Part shown: positions 34,724 through 44,134 of the stretch, piece after piece | Layout: each line of letters starts with the position of its first letter | Numbering within the stretch: the stretch's first letter is position 1 | Source of the DNA: SZUA-430 sp044220975 | Lineage (GTDB): Bacteria; Pseudomonadota; Alphaproteobacteria; Micropepsales; Micropepsaceae | Length of the DNA stretch: 64,000 nt | Assembly: GCA_044220975.1 (NCBI GenBank) | Contig: JBGAPZ010000002.1 | Coordinates: forward strand, 1 to 64,000 | Reading direction: 5' to 3' | Made by a program: the position numbers and the translations under genes | The notes under the pieces: model-generated | The model's database searches: none | Told to the model about the DNA's origin: nothing | Seen by the model: only the letters and a program-made list of their open reading frames with translations

Positions 34724-36473
34724 AGCGCTTCGCGCCCTCGACCCAGGTCTCGCGGACTTTGATTTGGCTGAGGCGTGTTGGGTCGACTTTGTGCGGATCC
34801 TCTTCCAGCACGACGAGGTCGGCGTATTTGCCGACTTCCAGGCTGCCCACCGCGTGATCCATGCGAGCTTGGTAGGCGGCATCGATCGTCATGGCGCGCA
34901 GTGCTTGGTCGACCGGGATGCGCTGTTCCGGAGCGAGGACTTCGCCGCCATCGCGCATGATGCGGGTGACCGCGTTTTCGATGCAGCGCAACGGCCCGAT
35001 CTCGGTCACGTCGTAGTCGGAGTGGAGCGAGAAGCGGACACCGTGTTTCAGCGCCGACTGACCGGCACCGAGACGCGCGGCGCGTTGCGGCCCGATGATG
35101 CGGTCGCGGAAGGCCTTCCCCCAGTAGTGCACGTGGCCGATCAAGAACGACGGCGTTAGGCCGAGGTCGCTCATCTTGGCGTAGTGCTCGTCCCAGGCGA
35201 TGGAGCAATGTTCAATGCGGTGGCGGTGGTCGGTGCGTGGCGTTGCTTTCAACGCCTGTTCGTAAGCCGCGATGGTGACGTCGATTGCGGCGTCGCCGTT
35301 CGCGTGGACGGCGACTTGCCAGCCCGCGTCGTGCGCGCGCTTCACGCCGGCCGCCAAGACTTCGGGCGGAAAGCTCAACACGCCTTTGCTGTCGACGTTC
35401 AAATAGCGCTCACGTTGATAGCCCGTGTTTCCTTGGTTCGAGCCGTCAGACCAAAACTTGAAGCCGAGCAGGCGCAGCCAATCGTCGCCAACGCCCGGCG
35501 CCATCCCCGGCATCTTCAGCCACTCGTCCATGCGGACAGATGTCATCATGGCGGCAAGGCGCACCGGCGATTTGCCCTGCCCTATGATCGCTTTCAGGAT
35601 GCCAAGTTCGTCCGTGCCCGCGAACGCGCCGAGGCCTGCATCGACCAGCATCGTGCAGCCAACGCGTGCTGCTTTGTTCAACTCCGCCGTTGCTGCTGCG
35701 ATCAGCATCTCCGGCGTCGCGCGCGGCATCAGCTTGATGAATGGGGGATAGGCGCTGCCGCCCGCGACGACGCCGGTGAGTTTGCCGTTCGCGTCTTTGA
35801 AGTATTTACCGCCGGCGCCGGGATCGGGGGTTGCCTCCGTGACGCCTGCGAGCTCAAGCGCCTTCGTGTTGACGTAAGCGAGGTGGCCGGAGGCGTTGAG
35901 CATGAACACCGGGTTTGCCGGGGCGATTGCGTCGAGTTCGCGTCGGGTGACGATCGCGTTGCCCTTCGTGATCGACGGGTCGAATCCCTTCGCCGCGATC
36001 CAGGCACCGGGGGCCGCCGCAGCGACAGCCGCTTTCAGTTTCGCCGTCACCTCGTCCATCGTTTCGCAGACAAGCGCGCGTACGTCGATGAAGGCCGCCA
36101 AGGCCGCCGCCATCACGATGTGGACGTGTGGGTCGATAAACCCGGGCAGGATCGTCGCACCGTTCGCGTCGATCACCTGTGTATCCGTGCCCTTCATGGC
36201 GGCGATGTCACCGCGCTTGCCGAGAGCCATGATGCGCCCGGCCTTGAGGGCGATCGCTTCGGCAACCGGCGCTGATGGGTTCATCGTGCGGATGGTTGCG
36301 CCCAGGATGATGGTGTCGGGTGCGGTACTCGGCTTCGGCACCGCGGCACAGACGAAGCGCGGTGATGCGAGCGACAATGCGGCCCCGGCCAGCACTTGAC
36401 GGCGGGAGGCGCGGTAAAGGCCCTGCAACGGCGGCATGCAGCAGCTGCAGGTTTCAGCGAGCGCGGGTTTCAT
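34713..36473 (-). CDS. Tat-exported amidohydrolase (YtcJ-like)
   Basis: A 586-residue metal-dependent amidohydrolase of family 3. A twin-arginine signal is seen: ASRRQVLAGAALSLASPRFVCA (in part near residues 22-43). Metal-binding segments: PGFIDPHVHIV near residue 113, VHANGDAAID, HRIEHCSI and SLHSDYDVTEIGP. The family cleaves amide bonds or ring lactams in small molecules; the substrate is unknown. Export through Tat suggests a folded metalloenzyme in the periplasm. Confidence 0.9.
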   Translation of the reverse strand: MKPALAETCSCCMPPLQGLYRASRRQVLAGAALSLASPRFVCAAVPKPSTAPDTIILGATIRTMNPSAPVAEAIALKAGRIMALGKRGDIAAMKGTDTQVIDANGATILPGFIDPHVHIVMAAALAAFIDVRALVCETMDEVTAKLKAAVAAAAPGAWIAAKGFDPSITKGNAIVTRRELDAIAPANPVFMLNASGHLAYVNTKALELAGVTEATPDPGAGGKYFKDANGKLTGVVAGGSAYPPFIKLMPRATPEMLIAAATAELNKAARVGCTMLVDAGLGAFAGTDELGILKAIIGQGKSPVRLAAMMTSVRMDEWLKMPGMAPGVGDDWLRLLGFKFWSDGSNQGNTGYQRERYLNVDSKGVLSFPPEVLAAGVKRAHDAGWQVAVHANGDAAIDVTIAAYEQALKATPRTDHRHRIEHCSIAWDEHYAKMSDLGLTPSFLIGHVHYWGKAFRDRIIGPQRAARLGAGQSALKHGVRFSLHSDYDVTEIGPLRCIENAVTRIMRDGGEVLAPEQRIPVDQALRAMTIDAAYQARMDHAVGSLEVGKYADLVVLEEDPHKVDPTRLSQIKVRETWVEGAKRFSS

Positions 36474-36556
36474 GCCCCGTTCGTACCGCTTCCAAGCGCG
36501 TCGGGGAACGGCTAATCAGGAAGCAACAGAACAAAGCCTTACGAGGAACGCGCCCC

Positions 36557-38299
36557 ATGTCTGCTGCCCCGTCCCTGCCCGCCGGATTTCCCGCCATGCC
36601 CATTGCGCAAGCGCACGCGATGCTGACCGGCGCGCCCGCCTCGCCGTTCGAGGTCGAGGAGAAGGTCATCCGGGGTGTGAAGATCAAGACCTGGAAGAAC
36701 GCGCCGGCGTCGCTGGCCTTGGTGTTCGAGGCGAGCCGGGCTTTCGCGGCGCGCGATTACATGGTGCTGGACGAAGACCGGGTGACGTTCGACGCGCATC
36801 GCAGGGCGGTCTCGCAGTTGGCGAAGCGGCTCGTCGCAGACGGCCTGAAAAAGGGTGATCGGGTTGCGATCATCATGCGCAATCTGCCCGAGTGGTCGGT
36901 TGCGTTCTGGGCGGCCGTTCTGTCGGGCGCTATCGTGACGCCTTTGAACGCGTGGTGGACGGGGCCTGAGCTTGAGTACGGGCTGCACGATTCCGGGACG
37001 TCGGTTGCGCTGATCGACGCCGAACGGTGGGAGCGCGTGCGCGAGCATGTCGACAATTGTCCGGATCTGAAGCGCGTCTTTGTCTGCCGATCGTACGAGG
37101 ATATCGCCGATCCACGGGTGAAGAAGCTTGAAGACGTGATCGGTCCGCCGAACACGTGGGCGAAGTTGGACGAAGTTCCGTTGCCCGCGGTGACGCTTGA
37201 GCCGGAAGACGACGTGACGATCTTCTATACGTCCGGCACGACGGGCAAGCCGAAGGGTGCCGTCATCACGCATCGCAACATCATCTCGAACATCCTCAAC
37301 GCGATGTGCGCACAGGCGCGTTCGTTCCTGCGGCGCGGCGAGGCCTTGCCCGTTCCCGATCCGAACGTGCAAAAGGCGAGCCTGATCTCGGTGCCGTTCT
37401 TCCATGCGACGGGTTGCTTTGCGGTGATGATTCCAGCCGTGCTGGCGGGCTCGAAGCTGGTGATGCAGCGGCGCTGGAATGCGGATCAAGCGCTGGAACT
37501 GATCCAGCGTGAGCGGATTACGCAGGCCGGCGGCGTGCCCACGATCGCCTGGCAGATCGTCGAACATCCGCGTTTTCACGAGTTCGATCTGTCGTCGCTC
37601 GAGACCGTGTCGTACGGCGGCGCACCGTCGGCGCCCGAGTTGGTGCGGCGCTTGCGCGAACGGTTGCCGCAAATCAAGACGGGGCAAGGTTGGGGGATGA
37701 CCGAGACCTCCGCCACCGCGACCAGCAATTACGGCGAAGACTATGAGCGCAAGCCGTCGAGCTGCGGCGTGCCGACGCCGACGGGCGAGATCAGGATCGT
37801 GTCGCTTGATGGCAAAGACCTTCCGGTCGGCGAGGTCGGCGAGCTTTATTATCGCGGGCCGATCGTCGTGCGCGGGTATTGGAACAAGCCGCAGGCAACC
37901 GCCGAGACGTTCGTCGATGGGTGGGTGAAGACGGGCGACCTCGCCAAGGTCGACGAGGAGGGTTTCGTCTATATCGTCGACCGTGCAAAGGACATGCTGA
38001 TCCGCGGCGGCGAGAACATCTACTGCGTGGAAGTGGAGAACGCTTTGTACGACCATCCGTCGGTGATGGACGCGGCAGTGATCGGCATTCCACACCGCAC
38101 ATTGGGCGAAGAGCCGGCGGCGGCCGTGCACCTCAAGCACGGCATGAAGGCCAGCGAAGAGGAGCTTCGGCATTTCGTGGCGCAGAAACTGGCCGCGTTC
38201 AAAGTGCCGGTGAAAATCTTGTTCCTGCCCGAAACGCTGCCGCGCAACGCGAACGGTAAGATTATGAAGAGGGATTTGAAGGGTCTGTTCAGCGCATGA
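36557..38299 (+). CDS. Acyl-CoA synthetase (AMP-forming, long-chain type)
   Basis: A 580-residue ANL-superfamily ligase that activates carboxylic acids as acyl-AMP and then acyl-CoA. Motifs: the P-loop YTSGTTGKPKGA near residue 228, GWGMTETSA near 380, WVKTGDLAK, and the C-terminal PRNANGKIMKRDL with the catalytic Lys. Start ATG 36557 with GAGGAA about eight bases upstream; the longer frame to 36320 is rejected. Its stop overlaps the MBL hydrolase start by ATGA, which suggests one pathway. Confidence 0.94.
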   Translation: MSAAPSLPAGFPAMPIAQAHAMLTGAPASPFEVEEKVIRGVKIKTWKNAPASLALVFEASRAFAARDYMVLDEDRVTFDAHRRAVSQLAKRLVADGLKKGDRVAIIMRNLPEWSVAFWAAVLSGAIVTPLNAWWTGPELEYGLHDSGTSVALIDAERWERVREHVDNCPDLKRVFVCRSYEDIADPRVKKLEDVIGPPNTWAKLDEVPLPAVTLEPEDDVTIFYTSGTTGKPKGAVITHRNIISNILNAMCAQARSFLRRGEALPVPDPNVQKASLISVPFFHATGCFAVMIPAVLAGSKLVMQRRWNADQALELIQRERITQAGGVPTIAWQIVEHPRFHEFDLSSLETVSYGGAPSAPELVRRLRERLPQIKTGQGWGMTETSATATSNYGEDYERKPSSCGVPTPTGEIRIVSLDGKDLPVGEVGELYYRGPIVVRGYWNKPQATAETFVDGWVKTGDLAKVDEEGFVYIVDRAKDMLIRGGENIYCVEVENALYDHPSVMDAAVIGIPHRTLGEEPAAAVHLKHGMKASEEELRHFVAQKLAAFKVPVKILFLPETLPRNANGKIMKRDLKGLFSA

Positions 38300-39156
38300 C
38301 CCTGCTCTCTTGGCGCATCGGCGATGTGAAGATCACCAAAATCGTCGAGCTTGAGACGACGGGCAGCACTAAGTTCATCCTGCCGCAGGCGACGCGGGAA
38401 GCGGCGCTCGAGATCAAATGGCTGGCGCCGCACTTTATGAATGAAGAGGGGCGCCTGAAGCTCAGCATTCACGCGCTCGTCATCGAGACGCCTTCGCGGC
38501 GCATGATCGTCGACACGTGCCTCGGCAACGACAAGCAGGGGCGCGGCGTGCCGTGGTGGAACAATCTGCAAGGACCGTTCTTGCGCGACCTGGCGGCCGC
38601 CGGTTATGCGCGCGAATCCATCGACACGGTGATGTGCACGCATATGCACGTGGATCACGTGGGGTGGAACACGATGCTCGACGGCGGGAAATGGGTGCCG
38701 ACGTTCCCGAAGGCCCGCTATCTGATGGGCCGGGTCGAATTCGAACATTGGCGCGATCTCGATGGCGACGATATGCAGCGTGCGGTGTTCGCGGATTCCG
38801 TGCAGCCGGTGTTCGATGCTGGGCTCGTCGATCTGGTCGAGATCGACCACAAGGTTTGCGACGAGGTGAGCTTCGTGCCGACGCTCGGCCACACGCCGGG
38901 ACATGTGAGCATTCGTATTGCGTCAAAGGGCGAGGAGGCGCTGATCACCGGCGACTTCATCCACCACCCCTGCCAGATGGCACATCCGGAATGGGCGTCG
39001 AGCGCGGACTACGATCCGGCGGTCTCGACCAAAACCCGTCAGGACGTGTTCGCGCGACTTGCCGGCACGCCGACGCTTATGATCGGCACCCACTTCGCAA
39101 CGCCGACCGCGGGACGCGTGGTCAAGGACGGCGACGTCTTCCGTTTCGAGGTCTAA
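38296..39156 (+). CDS. MBL-fold metallo-hydrolase
   Basis: A 286-residue metallo-beta-lactamase-fold enzyme. Zinc motif CTHMHVDHVGW (HxHxDH) near residue 115, then LGHTPGHVSI and a GDFIHHP segment near 220 for the remaining ligands. Relatives include lactonases and quorum-quenching hydrolases; the substrate cannot be told. It is translationally coupled to the upstream acyl-CoA synthetase, so an ester or thioester of the activated acid is a reasonable guess. Confidence 0.9.
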   Translation: MTLLSWRIGDVKITKIVELETTGSTKFILPQATREAALEIKWLAPHFMNEEGRLKLSIHALVIETPSRRMIVDTCLGNDKQGRGVPWWNNLQGPFLRDLAAAGYARESIDTVMCTHMHVDHVGWNTMLDGGKWVPTFPKARYLMGRVEFEHWRDLDGDDMQRAVFADSVQPVFDAGLVDLVEIDHKVCDEVSFVPTLGHTPGHVSIRIASKGEEALITGDFIHHPCQMAHPEWASSADYDPAVSTKTRQDVFARLAGTPTLMIGTHFATPTAGRVVKDGDVFRFEV

Positions 39157-39163
39157 CGGCTCG

Positions 39164-39189
39164 GCGCCGGAGGAAATTACCTCCGGCGC
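39164..39189. terminator. Bidirectional hairpin terminator
   Basis: GCGCCGGAGG and CCTCCGGCGC form a perfect 10-bp stem around loop AAATTA. It sits between the convergent MBL hydrolase and DUF1993 genes. Confidence 0.75.
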
Positions 39190-39204
39190 ATTATTGGTAG
39201 AATA

Positions 39205-39711
39205 TTAGAGCGTTCCCAAGAAATCGCGCTTGCCGACTTCGACGCCGTTGTGGCGGAGAATTGCGTAGGCGGCGGTCACGTGGAAGTAGAAGTTCGGTAG
39301 CGCGAATTGGTGCAGGTAGACGTCGCCCTTCCAGGTCATCTTTTGGCCGGCGATGGTCAGCGTGATGTCGCGTTCGAAACCACCGTCGAACTGGGCGGGC
39401 TTCAAGCTTTTGACGAAATCGAGTGTCTTGGCGATGCGCGCCTGTAGTTCGGGAAACGTCGTTTCCGTGTCGGCGAAGCTTGGGTTGTCGACGCCGGCGA
39501 GGCGGGCGGATGCGCCCTTTGCATGATCGGTCGCGATTTGGACTTGGCGCGCGAGCGGGAACATGTCCGGCGCGATACGCGCCGTTACGAAGACGGACGG
39601 ATCGATCTTCTTTGCTTCGGCGTGCGCCGCAGCTTTTGTCAAAATCGAAGAGAGCGCGTTCAGGATTTGAACAAACGCGGGAACGGTCGCCGAGTAAGCG
39701 TTGATGGCCAT
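39205..39711 (-). CDS. DUF1993 family protein
   Basis: A 168-residue soluble helical protein of the DUF1993 family (DinB-like fold). Recognisable parts are the PAFVQILNALSSILTKA start, RIAPDMFPLARQVQIATDHAKGA and the C-terminal LPNFYFHVTAAYAILRHNGVEVGK. Function unknown. The start is ATG 39711; the frame running up to 40071 overlaps the transporter gene and is not used. Confidence 0.9.
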   Translation of the reverse strand: MAINAYSATVPAFVQILNALSSILTKAAAHAEAKKIDPSVFVTARIAPDMFPLARQVQIATDHAKGASARLAGVDNPSFADTETTFPELQARIAKTLDFVKSLKPAQFDGGFERDITLTIAGQKMTWKGDVYLHQFALPNFYFHVTAAYAILRHNGVEVGKRDFLGTL

Positions 39712-39790
39712 ATTCAACCTTTCTTTTGGATATCGGTCGGATGATGTAGCACGCGACGTAGAGTGACCGTTACATTTTTTGGAGAGCCAG

Positions 39791-39838
39791 ATGCCCACGA
39801 TCGATGCGCCCAGCCTGCCTGTGGTTAAAGTCGGGTGA
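39791..39838 (+). CDS. 15-residue leader peptide coupled to EamA transporter
   Basis: ATG 39791 is preceded by GGAGAG four bases upstream, and the frame MPTIDAPSLPVVKVG stops with TGA that overlaps the transporter ATG (TGATG). The transporter itself has no good ribosome-binding site. This is consistent with a translated leader that couples expression, but the frame is very short and may be chance. Confidence 0.4.
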   Translation: MPTIDAPSLPVVKVG

Positions 39839-40725
39839 TGCTCTGGGTCTTCACCACACTCGTCGCCGCCGCAGCGCAAACCGCGCGAAACGCGATGCAA
39901 AGTTCGCTTACGGCGCGTCTTGGGACGATCGGGGCGACGCAGGTTCGCTTCCTCTATGGGTTTCCGTTCGCGCTTATGTTTCTCGCTATCGTGATGCTGG
40001 CGACCGGAGAGACGGCACTGGGACCAAGCGTGAAGTTTCTTGTGTTCACCGGTAGCGGTGCCGTCGCGCAAATCTTTGGAACGGCTCTGCTGCTTGCCGC
40101 GATGCAGCTGCGGTCATTTTCGGTCGCGACCGCGTTCGGCAAGACGGAAGCTGTCCAGGTTGCGGTCTTCGGGCTCGTCATTTTGGGCGACGAACTGACC
40201 TTGCTGCGGGCGGCGGCGATCACGATCGCGACTGCCGGTGTGTTCCGGATTGCCGTCAAGCCCGGTCAAAAGTGGGACGCCGAGAGTTTGCGGCCTGCCC
40301 TGTTCGGCATTGCGTCTGGCGGACTTTATGCGATTGCGGCCGTTGGCTTTCGCGGCGGGATCTTGGCGCTTGGGGATGAGCCTTATTTCCTGCGCGCGAC
40401 AACGACGTTGGTTTGGTCGCTCGGCATTCAAGCCACTATGCTCGGCGTTTGGATGGCGGCATTCGACCGCGAGAACTTGTCGAAGAGCTTCGCGCTGTGG
40501 CGGCAGTCGCTGTTCGCGGGCTTTATGGGCGCCTTCGCGTCGCAGTTCTGGTTCCTGGGGTTCTCGCTCACGACGGCTGCAAATGTGCGCACGCTTGGGC
40601 TCGTTGAAGTCTTGTTCGCGCAGGCGGTTTCGCGGCGCGTCTTCTTGCAGGCGACGAGCGCGCGCGAGATTGGCGGCATGGCGCTGGTGGTTGCGGGCGT
40701 CGGGCTACTGCTCGCCGCCGCCTGA
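39838..40725 (+). CDS. EamA/DMT family transporter
   Basis: A 295-residue inner-membrane protein with about ten helices in two EamA halves (first ending near residue 140). The drug/metabolite transporter superfamily exports amino acids, metabolites or drugs; the substrate is unknown. The start may be ATG 39838 or GTG 39835. It is divergent from the DUF1993 gene and convergent with the hxlR-type regulator. Confidence 0.9.
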   Translation: MLWVFTTLVAAAAQTARNAMQSSLTARLGTIGATQVRFLYGFPFALMFLAIVMLATGETALGPSVKFLVFTGSGAVAQIFGTALLLAAMQLRSFSVATAFGKTEAVQVAVFGLVILGDELTLLRAAAITIATAGVFRIAVKPGQKWDAESLRPALFGIASGGLYAIAAVGFRGGILALGDEPYFLRATTTLVWSLGIQATMLGVWMAAFDRENLSKSFALWRQSLFAGFMGAFASQFWFLGFSLTTAANVRTLGLVEVLFAQAVSRRVFLQATSAREIGGMALVVAGVGLLLAAA

Positions 40726-40727
40726 CC

Positions 40728-41069
40728 TCAGAGGTTCGCGCGTTTCAATCGGCGGCCGACGGAAGCGATGGCTTCGATGGCGGGGATCAACTCGCGCCCC
40801 AAGTCCGTCAGTTCGTACTCGACAGACGGCGGCGAGGTCGGTCGAACCGTGCGGTCGACGATGCCGATCGACTCCAATTCCTTCAGGCGCGCGCTGAGCA
40901 TTTTGGCAGAGACGACCGGAATGTCGGAGCGCAGCTCGCTGAAACGGCGCGGCCCGCCGGTCAGGTACCAGATGACATTGGGCGTCCATGCGCCGCCCAG
41001 ATATTTCATGCACGAGCGGATCGGGCATGTGGGCTCGGGCGAGCGATTTTTCCGGACTTTGAGCGCCAC
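40728..41069 (-). CDS. HxlR family transcriptional regulator
   Basis: A 113-residue winged-helix regulator. The family core is CPIRSCMKYLGGAWTPNVIWYL near residues 16-37, then FSELRSDIPVVSAKMLSARLKELE and PSVEYELTDLG. Two Cys near the N-terminus could sense electrophiles or redox state, as in several relatives. Start GTG 41069 was chosen because GGAGG lies six bases upstream. It is divergent from nitronate monooxygenase, and the shared gap carries a perfect inverted repeat, so it probably controls both genes. Confidence 0.9.
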   Translation of the reverse strand: MALKVRKNRSPEPTCPIRSCMKYLGGAWTPNVIWYLTGGPRRFSELRSDIPVVSAKMLSARLKELESIGIVDRTVRPTSPPSVEYELTDLGRELIPAIEAIASVGRRLKRANL

Positions 41070-41104
41070 GCGCAACCTCCATTTCACCAGGTTACCGCGG
41101 AGAT

Positions 41105-41120
41105 ACCAGAATTTTCTGGT
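41105..41120. promoter_or_regulatory. Candidate HxlR operator
   Basis: ACCAGAA-TT-TTCTGGT is a perfect inverted repeat with 7-bp arms in the 103-base divergent gap. GGTTAC occurs on both sides (near 41093 and 41136) as a possible second element. Confidence 0.6.
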
Positions 41121-41172
41121 CACAATCAATCACGTGGTTACATTTCGTTATCCCCCTACCTATTTTCCCCTT

Positions 41173-42225
41173 ATGAGACGCACGCCGTTCCAGGAATTGA
41201 TGGGGCTTGAGCACCCGATCGTGCAGGGTCCGTTCGGCGGAGGCCTTTCTACCGTCGCGCTGACCTCTTTGGTTTCGAACCATGGCGGTCTCGGGTCTTT
41301 CGGAGCGCACATGCTTAAGGGCGAGGCGATCATCAACCTCGCGGGCGAGCTGCGCGCCGCGACGGACAAGCCCTTTGCGCTCAATCTGTGGGCTGGCGAT
41401 CAAGGTGTTCACGGCGATCAATTCTCCCACGACGCGTTCGAACGCGTTTGGTCGGTCATGGCGCCGTTCTACAGTCACTACGGCATTGCGAAGCCGGAAC
41501 AGCCGGCGGCATTTCTCCCGCGCTTCGACGAGCAAGTAGAGGCGTTGCTGGAAGCACGACCGGCTGTGTTCAGTTTCGTGTTCGGTATTCCCGCCCCCAG
41601 TGTTCTTGCCGAATGCCGCAAGCGCGGAATTCTGACGCTCGGCGCAGCAACCACCGCAGCGGAAGGCGACGCGCTGGACGCGGCGGGTGTGGACGTCATT
41701 CTTGCAACCGGTTTCGAGGCCGGCGGGCATCGGCCTGCTTTTCTTGCGCCGCCTGAAGAAAATTTAATCGGCACGCTGCCGCTCACGCGCGAAATTGTAT
41801 CACGCGTCCGCAAACCCGTGATCGCGGCTGGCGGGCTCTGCGACGGCGACAGCGTGCGCGGCGTGCTTGCACTTGGTGCAGGCGGCGCGCAGTTGGGGAC
41901 CGCGTTCGTTGCGTGCAAGGAGTCCGGAACCGTCGATGCGCACCGGCAGGTCTTGTTCAGCGAACGGTCGCGGCGTACGGTTTTGACCCGCGCTTATTCA
42001 GGACGGCTCGCGCGCGGTGTGCCGAACCGCGTGATCGCGGAGATGGAAAGACACCAAGTCCCGCCATTTCCGGTGCAGTCGTGGTTTTTCGCGAAACTCA
42101 AAGCGGCGGCGATGGCGGCCGGAGATGAAGATTTTTTGGCGCTCTATGCCGGCCAAGGCGCGCCTTTGCTCAAACACCGATCGGCGGGCGCGTTGATGGC
42201 TTCGCTGATCGAACGATTGCAGTGA
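41173..42225 (+). CDS. Nitronate monooxygenase (NMO/2-nitropropane dioxygenase family)
   Basis: A 350-residue FMN enzyme with a TIM barrel, oxidising nitronates. Evidence: the PIVQGPFGGGLS start, ATGFEAGGHRPAF near residue 185, AAGGLCDGDSVRGVLALGAGGAQLGTAF (in part) near 220-245. Start ATG 41173; the longer frame to 40768 runs through the regulator gene and is rejected. It is divergent from hxlR and is followed closely by a glutathione S-transferase, fitting a detoxification unit. Confidence 0.9.
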   Translation: MRRTPFQELMGLEHPIVQGPFGGGLSTVALTSLVSNHGGLGSFGAHMLKGEAIINLAGELRAATDKPFALNLWAGDQGVHGDQFSHDAFERVWSVMAPFYSHYGIAKPEQPAAFLPRFDEQVEALLEARPAVFSFVFGIPAPSVLAECRKRGILTLGAATTAAEGDALDAAGVDVILATGFEAGGHRPAFLAPPEENLIGTLPLTREIVSRVRKPVIAAGGLCDGDSVRGVLALGAGGAQLGTAFVACKESGTVDAHRQVLFSERSRRTVLTRAYSGRLARGVPNRVIAEMERHQVPPFPVQSWFFAKLKAAAMAAGDEDFLALYAGQGAPLLKHRSAGALMASLIERLQ

Positions 42226-42266
42226 CGTTCAACTTAACCCCTAGCTCCAACCAAGAGAGGTCTCAC

Positions 42267-42875
42267 ATGCCTAAACTCTATTACGCACCCGGCGCCTGTT
42301 CGCTGTCGCCGCACATCGCGCTTCGGGAAGCCGGACTTTCGTTCGAACTCGAACAGGTCGACCTGAAGGAGAAGAAAACGAAGTCGGGCGACGACTTTTT
42401 GAAGATCAACCCGAAGGGGTATGTGCCGGCGCTGAAGCTCGACGACGGCTATGTGCTGACCGAAGGCCCGGCGATCGTGCAATGGATCGCCGACCAGAAG
42501 CCGGCCGCGCACTTGGCGCCTGCGAACGGAACGACGGAGCGCTACAAGCTGCAAGAGTGGCTGAGCTTTATCGGTACCGAGTTACACAAGAACTTCGGGC
42601 CGTTTTTCAATCCGGCGACGCCGGACGCCACAAAGGCGATCCTCGCGCAAACGTTGGCGAAGCGTTATGCCTGGGTAGACGAGAAACTTGAGGGCAAGGA
42701 CTATGTCACCGGCTCACAGTTCACCGTCGCCGATGCCTATCTCTTCACGATCACGAATTGGGGCCAGTACGTGAAGTTCGACCTGAAGGACTATCCGAAC
42801 GTGCGTGCATTCCAAGCGCGCGTTGCGGCTCGGCCAAAGGTTCAGGAAGCTTTGAAAGCCGAAGGCTTGGCGTAA
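42267..42875 (+). CDS. Glutathione S-transferase
   Basis: A 202-residue beta-class GST. The thioredoxin-like N-domain begins MPKLYYAPGACSLSPHIAL with the Cys and Ser typical of the beta class; the G-site shows GYVPALKLDDGYVLTEGPAI. The helical C-domain contains FTVADAYLFTITNW. Start ATG 42267 has AGAGAGG six bases upstream. Likely co-transcribed with nitronate monooxygenase. Glutathione is made by GshA at 44.1 kb. Confidence 0.95.
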   Translation: MPKLYYAPGACSLSPHIALREAGLSFELEQVDLKEKKTKSGDDFLKINPKGYVPALKLDDGYVLTEGPAIVQWIADQKPAAHLAPANGTTERYKLQEWLSFIGTELHKNFGPFFNPATPDATKAILAQTLAKRYAWVDEKLEGKDYVTGSQFTVADAYLFTITNWGQYVKFDLKDYPNVRAFQARVAARPKVQEALKAEGLA

Positions 42876-42888
42876 ACGACTTCGGCGG

Positions 42889-44019
42889 TCAGGGGGTGAG
42901 CGCAGACGATATCTGCGCCGCCAACTGGCCGCCGAACCACGACAGCACGGGAATGATCACAAGCGTGGCGATGCGCGCGAACACCGCGAAGCCGCCCGGC
43001 CAATCGGGCACACGCGCGATCTCGTTTTTCACCGTCAGCATGGCGCTCAACGCCGGTATGCCGACCGCTTCGGTTAGCTGGCCGCCGGCATAGGCACGCC
43101 GCCAGAGTTCGCGCGCGTAAATCTGCAGGTCGTGCGTGGCGGCCGCTTTCGCTGCCCGGATGGCACGGCGCGCTCCCCACATCGCTCCGATCACGGCGCC
43201 GACGGTGAGGACGACACCCAGCACGAGTAACGCGGCGCTCGCGGGCATCGCATCCGGCTGGGAAACGGAAGGACCTGCCAGCGCGATAAGGACGATCAGG
43301 AACAACGCGACATGGCGTGCGTATCTGGCGACCGGCTCTATCGGCGCCGGGTCAAACAAGTCGACGTATAGCTGCGTACTTGTCGCGGCGCGAAAACGGT
43401 GATGCAGCAGCGCGACGTAGGTGATGCTTGAACCCAACAAGCCGAACGTCAATGCCAGGCGCACATACATCCAGATCGTTTGCACCGCGACGGCCCAACC
43501 TTCGCCAGGGATCGCGCGACGCAAGAGGTCGCCGTAGACCGTCGCCAAGATGATCGCCCAGAAGCAACCGAAGCCGAAGCGCCACACCAGAAACGCATCC
43601 ACCAAACCGGCGCGCGTTTGGCCGAACGTCGCGTTATCGACCGCGAGTGCCGGTCGCAGATCGTCGTAAGTGCGAACGCATTGGGTGCCGATGAGAGTCG
43701 GCAGCACAATGTTGTAGGCGATAAAGCCCAAGAGCAGGACTTCGATCGCGGTAGAGCCTGCGCCCAGGAACAACTGCTCACCGATGAAGACGCCGTTGGC
43801 GACACCGGCGATGTTGAGCACGGCGAGGTGCACGATGGTCAGGATCGCGAAAATCGCGCAGGCGGCGGGCAGCGGCTGCTGTTCGATCCAAATCAACGCG
43901 CGGTCGAACATGCTGTCGGGTTCTGCGACGTCGGCCGCGAACGCGTCCGGCGCCTGCAGCGCAAGCGGCGCTTCCGGCTGCGCGACGTTGTCCGACGATC
44001 TGATTTCCGGCTCGTTCAT
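42889..44019 (-). CDS. Multi-pass membrane protein of unknown function
   Basis: A 376-residue protein with a 50-residue polar, acidic N-terminus and about seven hydrophobic helices (near 52-74, 88-110, 140-165, 185-210, 235-252, 262-285 and 345-370). I see no catalytic or transport motif and do not recognise the family. The region between the last two helices is basic and probably cytoplasmic. It is convergent with the GST gene and divergent in neither pair with a clear partner. Confidence 0.7.
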   Translation of the reverse strand: MNEPEIRSSDNVAQPEAPLALQAPDAFAADVAEPDSMFDRALIWIEQQPLPAACAIFAILTIVHLAVLNIAGVANGVFIGEQLFLGAGSTAIEVLLLGFIAYNIVLPTLIGTQCVRTYDDLRPALAVDNATFGQTRAGLVDAFLVWRFGFGCFWAIILATVYGDLLRRAIPGEGWAVAVQTIWMYVRLALTFGLLGSSITYVALLHHRFRAATSTQLYVDLFDPAPIEPVARYARHVALFLIVLIALAGPSVSQPDAMPASAALLVLGVVLTVGAVIGAMWGARRAIRAAKAAATHDLQIYARELWRRAYAGGQLTEAVGIPALSAMLTVKNEIARVPDWPGGFAVFARIATLVIIPVLSWFGGQLAAQISSALTP

Positions 44020-44134
44020 GTGCCCTATGGCCCGGCGCGAATGATGCGCGACGGTGTCCCCTTAGGCATTGTCACGTGGGCCCGCGGACATGTCATCCCG
44101 CGATGCGGGCGCATGGTTAGCCGCGTTTACCTCG

